From a virus: a DNA stretch of 59,631 nt. The position numbers and the translations under genes were made by a program. Where the stretch lies: the IMG/VR virus record IMGVR_UViG_3300042991_000725, positions 1 through 59,631 of that record; one strand, 5' to 3'. Positions within the stretch are counted from its first letter, which is position 1. Every line of letters begins with the position of its first letter. The notes beneath the pieces were generated by a model. It was not told where the DNA came from, did not search any database, and saw nothing but the letters and a program-made list of their open reading frames with translations. Positions 27,557-35,438 of the stretch are shown here, piece after piece.

Positions 27557-27965
27557 ACATAAAAGTCCAAAAGAATTACTTGAAATGTTAAATCTTGATA
27601 ATGTAGCTACAGACGAAAGGGCTGCAGAGATTTTAAAGGCAAAGGCCGACGAAATTGAGCGTTGGAGCATTGAAGACTTGGGCATAGCTTCAGCTGTTAT
27701 CTGCCGCCATGCTCTTGTGGTTAAATTGGAACACAATAAGTCGATGGCTAGGCGCGATTATTTTATATATAAAAAAGAGCGATCTAAGGTTTCTGGATTA
27801 GATGACGAAGTAGACTCCTTCAGTCTCAAGATTACTGAGGAAAGCCAAAAGCGCACATTGCTTTATAATATGTCAGAGCATCTTCTTGAATACGCCAACG
27901 TTCTTAAAAAGCTGTATGACCGCAAGTCTTATGAACATTCTATGCACAATAGGGTGCAATCGTGA
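27549..27965 (+). CDS. Hypothetical helical protein
   Basis: 138 aa from ATG 27549 with GAAGGAG upstream. Entirely helical and charged (KELLEMLNLDNVATDERAAE; IERWSIEDLGIASAVICRHA; ESQKRTLLYNMSEHLLEYAN). Coupled by overlap to both neighbours. No known motif. Confidence 0.65.
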   Translation: MAEHKSPKELLEMLNLDNVATDERAAEILKAKADEIERWSIEDLGIASAVICRHALVVKLEHNKSMARRDYFIYKKERSKVSGLDDEVDSFSLKITEESQKRTLLYNMSEHLLEYANVLKKLYDRKSYEHSMHNRVQS

Positions 27966-28429
27966 CTAAATTTTACTATAGCGTAGTTATGAGCGGAGTA
28001 ACAATAGGTGTTCTATTCTGCTCGGCCTGTTATCTTTTATTTAATTCCAAGCATCCATATTCAACACATTCTGCAATTATATGTATTTTAGTAGGCATTT
28101 TGCAATGCTTCAAGGTTTTCAGAGAGGCCATAACCATATGCGCGTTTGAAAATGTTGTAGATCAAAATAAAAACAAAAATATTGCAGCGCGTGCATTGTG
28201 TAATATTGAAAAAATAGCCATTAATATTAGTGGAAATATAGACGACAGTTGGCAAACGTTTGACCTTGTTAATGACGCTGAAGAGCTTGCTAATTGGCAC
28301 CCCATCATTCTGAAAGAAATAGCGTCTAATCCTAAGAAATTCTTCAAAAATGCTATTGTAACAATGTCGTTGGTGAAAAAGTTTGAGCATTTGGAAAATA
28401 ACGGCGGAACTAAAAATGGTGAAATATGA
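27962..28429 (+). CDS. Two-helix membrane protein
   Basis: 155 aa with GTG start inside the previous stop (GTGA). Two hydrophobic segments, about 7-27 (VVMSGVTIGVLFCSACYLLF) and 39-56 (AIICILVGILQCFKVF), then a soluble helical C-terminus of about 90 residues. Overlaps the following dehydrogenase start (ATGA). Membrane role unknown. Confidence 0.55.
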   Translation: MTKFYYSVVMSGVTIGVLFCSACYLLFNSKHPYSTHSAIICILVGILQCFKVFREAITICAFENVVDQNKNKNIAARALCNIEKIAINISGNIDDSWQTFDLVNDAEELANWHPIILKEIASNPKKFFKNAIVTMSLVKKFEHLENNGGTKNGEI

Positions 28430-29715
28430 TTGCAGGGAAGACTATTTGTATTGTTGGGCTTGGATACGTTGGACTTCCGTTGGCTTTGGCGTTCGGCAAA
28501 CACATTAAAACCATAGGATTTGATGTTTCCGAATCCAAGATTGCTTTTTATAAAAGTGCTATTGATCCTACAGGGGAAGTTGACGCAAAAGCATTTAAAG
28601 ATTCTGTTAATTCAACTTTTACTACAGACGAACGAAGAATAGGCGATGCCGACTTTATTGTTGTCGCTGTACCGACACCTGCAGATGGCGTCAATCCTCC
28701 AGATTTAAGTTATGTTGAGAAGGCGACAGCGGCTGTTGGCAGGAATATGAAGGCCGGGGCTATTGTTATTTATGAATCTACTGTTTATCCGGGAGTTACG
28801 GACGATATATGTGCGCCCATTTTAGAAAAAGAATCCAAAATGAGACGTGGGTCTGGATTCAAGCTTGGATATTCTCCAGAACGCATCAATCCCGGCGATA
28901 AGAATCATTCATTGGAAAACGTTGTTAAGATTGTTAGTGGAGAAGATCAAGAAACCCTTAATACTATTGCTTCACTCTATTCTTTGGTGGTTAGGGCGGG
29001 AGTGTATAAGGCGCCAAGCATAAAAATTGCAGAAGCCGCCAAGGTTATTGAAAATATACAGCGAGATATTAACATTGCACTTATGAATGAATTATCTATT
29101 ATTTTCCATAGAATTGGAATAGATACTGTGGATGTGCTTGAAGCCGCAGGGACCAAATGGAACTTTTTGCCATTCCGTCCGGGCTATGTTGGCGGTCATT
29201 GCATAAGTCAAGATCCTTACTATCTCTCCTATAAGTCTAAATCGCTAGGATATTACCCACACATTATTCTTGCAGGGAGACGTATCAATAATGGAATGGG
29301 AAAATATATAGCTGAACAAACAGTCAAGAGAATGATTGAGTTTAATCGGAATATAAAAGGGGGAAGGGTTCTTGTTTTAGGCATAACATTTAAAGAAAAC
29401 TGTAAAGACTTAAGAAATTCTAAGGTATATGACACGATAAAAGAGCTTGAAAGTTATGGAATCGAGGTGAGTGTTTATGATCCGGTTGCCGATCCAGAGG
29501 AAGTAACAAGGGAGTATGGAATAAATGCAGTATCGTTGGACACTGTTAAAAATATTGAGGCCGTCATAGCGGCAGTTTCTCATAAAGAAATTATCAATAT
29601 AAATCTTTGTGAACTACGCAAAAGGGCTATCGGCATTATTCCATTCATAGATGTAAAATCTTGTTTTGATAGGGAAAAGTTGGGGTCACTCGGCTTTGAC
29701 GTTTGGAGATTATAA
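28426..29715 (+). CDS. UDP-/GDP-sugar 6-dehydrogenase (TviB/WbpA-like)
   Basis: 429 aa, full length for the family. N-terminal NAD-binding GLGYVG (11-16), VVAVPTP loop, E-S-T-V-Y-P-G-V-T motif (about 116-124), YSPERINPGD, central dimer helix, catalytic Cys in GYVGGHCI (C259), and C-terminal VLGITFKENCKDLRNSK (the conserved 'G.aFKpntdDxRxs'). YSPERINPGD and SQDPYYL favour UDP-N-acetyl-hexosamine dehydrogenases over UDP-glucose enzymes. The reaction is a four-electron NAD oxidation of a sugar nucleotide to the uronic acid. With the GT4 glycosyltransferase at 44.7 kb it suggests phage-directed glycan or DNA modification. Confidence 0.9.
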   Translation: MIAGKTICIVGLGYVGLPLALAFGKHIKTIGFDVSESKIAFYKSAIDPTGEVDAKAFKDSVNSTFTTDERRIGDADFIVVAVPTPADGVNPPDLSYVEKATAAVGRNMKAGAIVIYESTVYPGVTDDICAPILEKESKMRRGSGFKLGYSPERINPGDKNHSLENVVKIVSGEDQETLNTIASLYSLVVRAGVYKAPSIKIAEAAKVIENIQRDINIALMNELSIIFHRIGIDTVDVLEAAGTKWNFLPFRPGYVGGHCISQDPYYLSYKSKSLGYYPHIILAGRRINNGMGKYIAEQTVKRMIEFNRNIKGGRVLVLGITFKENCKDLRNSKVYDTIKELESYGIEVSVYDPVADPEEVTREYGINAVSLDTVKNIEAVIAAVSHKEIININLCELRKRAIGIIPFIDVKSCFDREKLGSLGFDVWRL

Positions 29716-29888
29716 TGGATGAAATTGACGGATACAAATATAGAATCTGTATTTGTTGGAGGGTGGCGGCTGGATGCAGTCATGCTTGTATTGAGCTATG
29801 CAGCGATAAGCAAAGAGAGGCATGTAAAGAGGCACAGAAGGCTGACAATAATGCTATCGGCATGGATAAACCAAGGGAGGAGCTATGA
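29715..29888 (+). CDS. Small Cys-rich protein
   Basis: 57 aa from ATG 29715, overlapping the dehydrogenase stop (TAATG) with GGAG upstream, and overlapping the next start (ATGA). Six Cys in a helix-like context (CICW, GCSHACIELC, REAC) could bind zinc or a metal cluster. Unknown. Confidence 0.55.
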   Translation: MDEIDGYKYRICICWRVAAGCSHACIELCSDKQREACKEAQKADNNAIGMDKPREEL

Positions 29889-30433
29889 CACCATTACAGA
29901 AGATAGAATCGGGTATTGTGGATGGCAATATGTTTCTTGTAGCAGAAGGGTACTCCGATTTGACCGGGGATAAAATTGAAGTCAGGGATACAATGACCAC
30001 ATCTGATAACAGCGCTTTTAAGCAAATTCTTTCTGTTATAAACGACTATAATGGCGGAAAGCTTATACAATTGACTATCGGAAGTGCCCCAGGGAACCAA
30101 GATACAGAAGGCATTAAACCTCCAGCGAAGCGTGGTCGTCCACCTAAGAACAAGGCTATAACTGCTGTTGCGTTGAACGAAACTGCTTCAAATGCAAATA
30201 GCGGCATTGTTGTAGCGCAAGATCAACCTGCGCCAGTTGCTAACAACGACAAGCCCAAGACTGTAGGTGATGTTTTGGATAAGCTCGACTTTAAGGGAGT
30301 GTCTAGCACGGAGCCACGTCCGCCTCCACGATACCCAAAGACCCAATGCAACATTTGCGAACAGATGTTTGAAAACAAATATAGCTCTGCGAGTTGCCCT
30401 TCTTGTCTCCAGGGTAGGGGGAAGAGGTCATGA
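29885..30433 (+). CDS. AT-hook / zinc-ribbon protein before helicase
   Basis: 182 aa. N-terminal 70 residues are beta-alpha; then an AT-hook-like KRGRPPKNK (about 83-91), a Pro/Ala/Asn-rich linker, and a C-terminal ribbon CNICEQMFENKYSSASCPSC. The order DNA-binding hook, linker, ribbon suggests a DNA-bound accessory. Translationally coupled to the helicase gene (ATGA), so perhaps a loader or regulator for it; inference only. Confidence 0.55.
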   Translation: MTPLQKIESGIVDGNMFLVAEGYSDLTGDKIEVRDTMTTSDNSAFKQILSVINDYNGGKLIQLTIGSAPGNQDTEGIKPPAKRGRPPKNKAITAVALNETASNANSGIVVAQDQPAPVANNDKPKTVGDVLDKLDFKGVSSTEPRPPPRYPKTQCNICEQMFENKYSSASCPSCLQGRGKRS

Positions 30434-31962
30434 AGTTTAAGTACCTTGATTTAACAGATATGGAGCTTGAAAAAGCATTTTTGGGTTGTTGTGCTAAACG
30501 CCCAGATTTGATTTTTGATGTGGAAGGAATCATCAGGCCGGAAGATTTAACAGAAGCAAATTCGGTCATATTCGGCATAATGCATACGCTTGTTGTTGAT
30601 AAAGAGTACAAGAAAATAGATTCTGTAAGCATTATTAATTATGCGAAAGAGGCAAAGCTTAGAGACTCCATTGGTGAAACGAAGTATGTTAGCGAAATTT
30701 GTTCGTCTGATGTTGAACCAAGTAATTGCATGAAGTATGCCGTAAAAATAAAGCAGTTGAGCGCCAAGCGTATTTTGAAGGAAAAGTTGGAAGGCGCTGC
30801 AGCAACTATCTTAAATGATGAAACTACTGTTTTATCTACGCTTGGCAATGTAGAAAAAGAGATTTTTGATTTTACCTCAATCATTAGTAGTGAGAACAAG
30901 ATAAAGAAACTTGGTGCTGGAGCTTTAGAACTTATCACAAAACTGGCAAATGAAAAGAGGGAGACTATAGGTTTGCCAACATCGTTTAAGTTACTTGACA
31001 AAGCCGTTGGTGGTTTGTTTAGGAGGCCATCTGTAAACGTTTTCGCTAGTAGGTCGAAGGGAGGTAAGTCGTTTGCTGCTATGAACTTATGTCACGATCA
31101 AGCCAAAAGAAATGTACCAGTCCTCCTCCTTGACAGCGAATTGTCCGAAGAGGACCAACAAATTCGACTTGTTAGTTTGGAATCTGCCGTTCCTTCTTAT
31201 CAATTGGAGACAGGCCGTTGGTGCGGAGAAGTTGCATATAAGGATATGGCTATTGATTCGGCAAAAGCTTTAGCAGAACTTCCTCTGTATCGTGTCGGCA
31301 TTAGTGGAGAACCTATTGACGCCGCACTATCTTATATTCGCCAATTCTTAAACAGGATTGTTGGTAGGCGCCCTGATGGCCAATATAACGATTGTGTCAT
31401 CTTTTACGACTATCTTAAAATAACCGATGTGAAAGACATAACCAAGAGTGTAGAAGAGCATCAGGCCATTGGCTTCATGATGCAGAAGTTGAGAAATTTG
31501 GCATTAAGATATAACGTATCTATTAACGTCATGGTTCAAAGTAATCGTGCCGGACTCAAGAATTTTGACGAAGGGTCAGTCGCTCTTAGCGATAGACTTT
31601 CATGGTTGTGCACGAGTCTTTCCATGCTTGTCAAAAAGAGTCCAGAGGAAATCAGTCAATATGGGGCACAGCTTGGCCACAGGAAAATGTACGTTATACT
31701 ATCCCACCACGGCGAAGGTCTTGAGCCGGGAGATTTCATCCATCTCAAGGACGATTTGAGACGTGCTAAAATCGAAGAGATAAAGCTTGAGAGTGAAGTC
31801 CAGCAAAATGTCAAAAAAATGATAGATGAAAAAGAAAATTCAAGAGCTAAAAATAAACAACGAGCCAAGAGTGTTAACGAACAATCTACTAAGGAGTTTA
31901 TTGATGAAGACCTTGCCAATAGATCTCTCGGAAGCATCGTTGAAGAAGCTGAAGAGCGCTAA
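30430..31962 (+). CDS. dnaB: DnaB-like replicative helicase
   Basis: 510 aa. N-terminal helical domain (about 10-120, DMELEKAFLGCCAKRPDL; SVIFGIMHTL) matches the DnaB NTD. The RecA-like motor follows a linker: GLPTSFKLLDKAVGGLFRRP, then P-loop ASRSKGGKS (206-214), LLLDSELSEEDQQIR (H1a), Walker B VIFYDYLKI (D327), and MVQSNRAG with the arginine-containing sensor. The P-loop departs from the usual GRPSMGKT: its first Gly is Ser. A charged C-terminal tail (about 450-510) is extra. Hexameric 5'-3' unwinding ahead of the split DnaE polymerase is expected. Confidence 0.88.
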   Translation: MKFKYLDLTDMELEKAFLGCCAKRPDLIFDVEGIIRPEDLTEANSVIFGIMHTLVVDKEYKKIDSVSIINYAKEAKLRDSIGETKYVSEICSSDVEPSNCMKYAVKIKQLSAKRILKEKLEGAAATILNDETTVLSTLGNVEKEIFDFTSIISSENKIKKLGAGALELITKLANEKRETIGLPTSFKLLDKAVGGLFRRPSVNVFASRSKGGKSFAAMNLCHDQAKRNVPVLLLDSELSEEDQQIRLVSLESAVPSYQLETGRWCGEVAYKDMAIDSAKALAELPLYRVGISGEPIDAALSYIRQFLNRIVGRRPDGQYNDCVIFYDYLKITDVKDITKSVEEHQAIGFMMQKLRNLALRYNVSINVMVQSNRAGLKNFDEGSVALSDRLSWLCTSLSMLVKKSPEEISQYGAQLGHRKMYVILSHHGEGLEPGDFIHLKDDLRRAKIEEIKLESEVQQNVKKMIDEKENSRAKNKQRAKSVNEQSTKEFIDEDLANRSLGSIVEEAEER

Positions 31963-32107
31963 ATCTAAGCAGTGCAAAATGTTTAAGTATTACGGGTTTT
32001 TATTGTCTAACGAACTTGACAATTCAAAAATAGCAGAGTTGTTGGCTACTCGTGAAATAATAGACGGTGACATCAAAGATATAGATGCGGAACTTTTGAA
32101 AAGATAA
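31904..32107 (+). CDS. Small helical protein between helicase and primase
   Basis: 67 aa from ATG 31904 with AAGGAG upstream, overlapping the end of the helicase gene by 59 bases. Helical, basic first half (LKKLKSAKSKQCKMFKYYG), acidic end (IIDGDIKDIDAELL). Too small to place; likely a replication accessory by position. Confidence 0.55.
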   Translation: MKTLPIDLSEASLKKLKSAKSKQCKMFKYYGFLLSNELDNSKIAELLATREIIDGDIKDIDAELLKR

Positions 32108-32110
32108 AAG

Positions 32111-33193
32111 ATGGTTATGGTTGACAATAGTCGCACAAAACGGCTTATTGGATATGCCACAGACAATATAACCGTTGTTATGGATTCTTTGGGCATAGAC
32201 TATGCAGATCGTGGAACGTATTATAATAGCAGTTGTTATGTGCATGGCGGCGATAATGGAACCGCCTTTAGTTGGTCTAAGGATTTTGGGTGTTGGAAAT
32301 GTTTTACGCACGGGTGCGATGATGAATTCGGGCATAACGTTGTTGGTCTTGTTGCCGGCGTTAATAAAGCGGGAAGAGATTCGGCTATTGGGTTTTTATA
32401 CAAATTGTTTTCTGACGAATCGGGGGAGTTGTCTGTACCTAAAGATTATGTCGGCATTAAAAGAGACAGGGCATTTTGTCAAACTAATCTTTTTTTAAAT
32501 GTAGAAGACTTGAATTCTTTGACACATTCTATCTATTTTGAACATCGTGGGTTTCATAGTGATGTTTTGGCCAAATACAGAGTGGGCGAATGTCGGGCTG
32601 GATGGAAAGGCGGACTCAATGGGACTACGAAAACTGCTAACGGCGAAGATTGGCATGGGCTATACAGACCTAGGGCTGTTATTCCTATATTTGATATTGA
32701 TAATAATTTTGTTGGATGGAATGCGCGTACATTAGGAGGGGAAAAAACAAAGTGGCTCCCTCCTCCTGGATTTAAGCGCAACTTGAATTTATTCAATATT
32801 AATTATGCAAAGGATGCGATTAAGGAAACTGGGATAGCGATACTATGCGAGGGTTGTCTCGATGTGCTCAAATTGGTCCAAAATGGTTTTGCAAATGTCG
32901 TTGGTCTTTTTGGTGTATCTATGTCTGAGGCACAGCGCAACTTGCTTATTAAATGTGGCGCAAATGCTATAATAGTAGCGCTTGATAATGACGAGAATAG
33001 GGCCGGGAATTTTGGTGCTGAACGAATAATGTCACGAAATTCGACCTATTTTGATGTCACGAATTTGACAAATTACTTGCCTAAAAAAGATTTTGGCGAG
33101 ATGACCGACTTTGAAACCAGGTCTTTTTATTATTATAAGATTAAACCGGCTATGGAGAAAATTGATGGAAGACAACAAGCTAAACAAATGTAG
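32111..33193 (+). CDS. dnaG: DNA primase (CHC2 zinc finger and TOPRIM)
   Basis: 360 aa. Zinc-binding CHC2 module: C42-x2-H45 and C61-x2-C64 within SCYVHGG and GCWKCFTH. The polymerase core includes RPRAVIPIFDIDNNFVGWNA, and the TOPRIM metal sites are E247 (ILCEGCLDVL) and D292/D294 (VALDNDENRAG). No C-terminal helicase-binding domain; half the length of bacterial DnaG. Makes RNA primers for the DnaE-type polymerase. ATG 32111 or ATG 32117 could be used. Confidence 0.85.
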   Translation: MVMVDNSRTKRLIGYATDNITVVMDSLGIDYADRGTYYNSSCYVHGGDNGTAFSWSKDFGCWKCFTHGCDDEFGHNVVGLVAGVNKAGRDSAIGFLYKLFSDESGELSVPKDYVGIKRDRAFCQTNLFLNVEDLNSLTHSIYFEHRGFHSDVLAKYRVGECRAGWKGGLNGTTKTANGEDWHGLYRPRAVIPIFDIDNNFVGWNARTLGGEKTKWLPPPGFKRNLNLFNINYAKDAIKETGIAILCEGCLDVLKLVQNGFANVVGLFGVSMSEAQRNLLIKCGANAIIVALDNDENRAGNFGAERIMSRNSTYFDVTNLTNYLPKKDFGEMTDFETRSFYYYKIKPAMEKIDGRQQAKQM

Positions 33194-33821
33194 GCCATTT
33201 ATTGTCGGCGTGTCTGGAAAGAAGAGGTCCGGCAAGTCAACGTTTGCTGACATGATTGTTGATGAGTGTGCTAAAAAAGATCTTTGTTGTGTCCGCATGT
33301 CATTTGCCGATATGCTCAAGGAAACTATTCAAGGCGTTTTTGGTATTAATGAAGAGTTGCTCTGGGGCGATGATGACAAGAAATCTCTTTTGTGTAATGT
33401 TGTGTGGTCTGACAATATCAAAAAGATGTTCCCAAAATATAAAAATAAACATAGCAATATGACAGTGCGTGAACTTCTTCAATTTTTAGGCACAGATGTA
33501 TTCAGATTGCTATTTGGAGAGAATGTATGGAAAGACGCTTTATTTAGAAAGGTCGCAGAAGATAGTAGTATACAGGTGATTATTCTAGACGATTGCAGAT
33601 TTAATGACGAATGCGACAAAATAATAGAACTTGAAGGAATACTCATCAGGCTTAGGCGTGGAGAGGATTCCAAGGACAGCCATGAGAGCGAAACGGCTTT
33701 GGACAATTATAATTGGAAGAATCATAGTTGTTTGGTGATTGATAAAAACGCTTCTATAGAAGAATATAAAAAGATTGCCCATAAAATAGTTGAAGATGAT
33801 ATCGAAAGGAAAGTCAAATGA
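33165..33821 (+). CDS. Deoxynucleoside monophosphate kinase-like protein
   Basis: 218 aa from ATG 33165 (GGAGA upstream); overlaps the primase gene end by 29 bases. P-loop GKKRSGKST (about 17-25), a long insertion with FADMLKETIQGVFGI, then LLQFLGTDVFRLLFGENVW, ILDDCRFNDECDKI and a C-terminal HESETALDN. This is the pattern of phage dNMP kinases that phosphorylate dNMPs from degraded host DNA for phage synthesis. Fits the nucleotide-supply genes nearby. Confidence 0.8.
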   Translation: MEDNKLNKCRPFIVGVSGKKRSGKSTFADMIVDECAKKDLCCVRMSFADMLKETIQGVFGINEELLWGDDDKKSLLCNVVWSDNIKKMFPKYKNKHSNMTVRELLQFLGTDVFRLLFGENVWKDALFRKVAEDSSIQVIILDDCRFNDECDKIIELEGILIRLRRGEDSKDSHESETALDNYNWKNHSCLVIDKNASIEEYKKIAHKIVEDDIERKVK

Positions 33822-34687
33822 AATGTGAGATGTTGTCGGCATCTAGAGCGGAGTTATTTAGGCGATGTATGTTTGGCTATTTCGTCAAGTATTATTATAA
33901 TGGTTTGGGGCGGGACGATACTACGGCGCTGGATATAGGGACTACAGTTCATGAATGTTTCGAATATATTGGCAAGCATCAAACTGATGTGGTAGATAGA
34001 GACAGTCATAAGCCGATAGTTGATGTCAACGATCTGGTCCTAGAGATTTTCCAAACAACAGAGTATTTTACAAAAAACAAATTAGATGTTAAAGATTTGC
34101 CAAACAACCACATCTATTGCGAGTGCAACACTATAGTCAATAGGTACTTAGATAGTAAGGACTGTGTGTTGTACGACGAAATCTATATAAAAGATGGGCA
34201 ACCCGTTGTGGAGCAAGAGTTTAAGTTAAAAATCGAAGGCTGTGGTCTCAACCAGCCACTGGAAATAACAGGCTTTATGGATATAGCTTTGAAGGTGAAT
34301 AGCGACACCTTGATCATAAACGATTACAAGTCAAGCAAATCTGTAATGCAGTATGATGACATAATTAACAATATACAGCTCAAGATGTACTTCGTTGCCG
34401 CAAAACATATATTCCCTGAAATCAAACACTTCATTATGAGGCTTGATTACTGTAAATTGGGCAAAAATCGTATAGTTACATTCGATAGGGATTATCCATT
34501 GGAAGTAGAATTATTCGGGATTTCCAACAGCATAAAACGCCAAACCGTATCTAATATATATAGAGAGCCGGGATGGTATTGTGACCGCATGTGCATTGGA
34601 AGGGAGCATTGTTATCAGTTGTGGAATTCATTAAAGAAATCTGGTTTGATGAGGGATGAACTCTATGGAAGAGGAACGACAGTTTAA
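33818..34687 (+). CDS. Cas4/RecB-like PD-(D/E)XK exonuclease
   Basis: 289 aa; ATGA overlap with the kinase gene. N-terminal SASRAELFRRCMFGYFVKYY (the 'S.S.l..fe.CP..' motif), GTTVHE helix, core GFMDIA with IINDYKSSK (the D and D-x-K of the PD-(D/E)XK site), and QLKMYFVAAKHIFP (the Q-x-x-x-Y motif). C-terminal Cys residues (CDRMCIGREHC) plus the N-terminal Cys could hold a 4Fe-4S cluster as in Cas4/AddB. Probable 5'-3' exonuclease for recombination or end processing, beside RecA and SSB. Confidence 0.8.
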   Translation: MKCEMLSASRAELFRRCMFGYFVKYYYNGLGRDDTTALDIGTTVHECFEYIGKHQTDVVDRDSHKPIVDVNDLVLEIFQTTEYFTKNKLDVKDLPNNHIYCECNTIVNRYLDSKDCVLYDEIYIKDGQPVVEQEFKLKIEGCGLNQPLEITGFMDIALKVNSDTLIINDYKSSKSVMQYDDIINNIQLKMYFVAAKHIFPEIKHFIMRLDYCKLGKNRIVTFDRDYPLEVELFGISNSIKRQTVSNIYREPGWYCDRMCIGREHCYQLWNSLKKSGLMRDELYGRGTTV

Positions 34688-35432
34688 ATGTAACGCTAAG
34701 CATAATTGTTGTAATTGCAAAGTTTGTGAAACTACTGTATTGGCAGGTAGAGACGGGCACCTTTACATAGACGGTGGCGGCCCTGTCTGTATTTTATGCA
34801 AGTCTTGTAGAAAGTATTATTTGAAAGACCTTGTGCAGGTGAGTAATGAAATAAAGAAGAATCTTGCGCTATTACATGTTGTTTTTGACGACGGGCTTAC
34901 CTTACGACAGCTAATGCTCGGATTTAGTCAACTGGCTGTTGATTTTAACTTCATGCATTCAAATTGTCTCACAGGGATTTTCAACAAAATGTTGTCCATC
35001 CCCAAAAATGAATATAGAACAGAGATTCAGGAAAATTGCTATATAGGTTTTGATACGGAACTTGTTGTTACTAACTTAAAGAAAACAAATACATTAGATA
35101 TTCATCGTTATGCTTATGTAAAATGTCTTGAGCGTTCTGTCGATACAATAGAAAATTATAAACTCACAGATATTATAGATATGAGAGTCCATCTTTCAAA
35201 GATTGCTCCTTTGGTATTTGAATACGATCAACTTGATGAAGACGGAATACCGATTAGAAAAGAAAAGATGAAAGTCACATTGTTGTGGAAAATGTTAGAG
35301 ATATTGAGTGCTATAAGATTTATGTTCGTTAATCTTGAATCTCCTAATGCAGATATGATGACTGAAACAATCAGGGAATATCAAAATATGGTTTTGAAGC
35401 CGCTGATTAACAGAACAATGATGATCAATTGA
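34665..35432 (+). CDS. Hypothetical protein with N-terminal zinc motif
   Basis: 255 aa from ATG 34665, where GAGGG is placed better than for ATG 34656. N-terminal 50 residues contain clustered Cys (HNCCNCKVC, and VCILCKSCRKYY), a double knuckle as in phage regulatory proteins. The rest is helical (NEIKKNLALLHVVFDDGLTL; LLWKMLEILSAIRFMFVNL) without known motif. Ends six bases before the polymerase N-terminal gene. Confidence 0.6.
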   Translation: MEEERQFKCNAKHNCCNCKVCETTVLAGRDGHLYIDGGGPVCILCKSCRKYYLKDLVQVSNEIKKNLALLHVVFDDGLTLRQLMLGFSQLAVDFNFMHSNCLTGIFNKMLSIPKNEYRTEIQENCYIGFDTELVVTNLKKTNTLDIHRYAYVKCLERSVDTIENYKLTDIIDMRVHLSKIAPLVFEYDQLDEDGIPIRKEKMKVTLLWKMLEILSAIRFMFVNLESPNADMMTETIREYQNMVLKPLINRTMMIN

Positions 35433-35438
35433 GGAACT

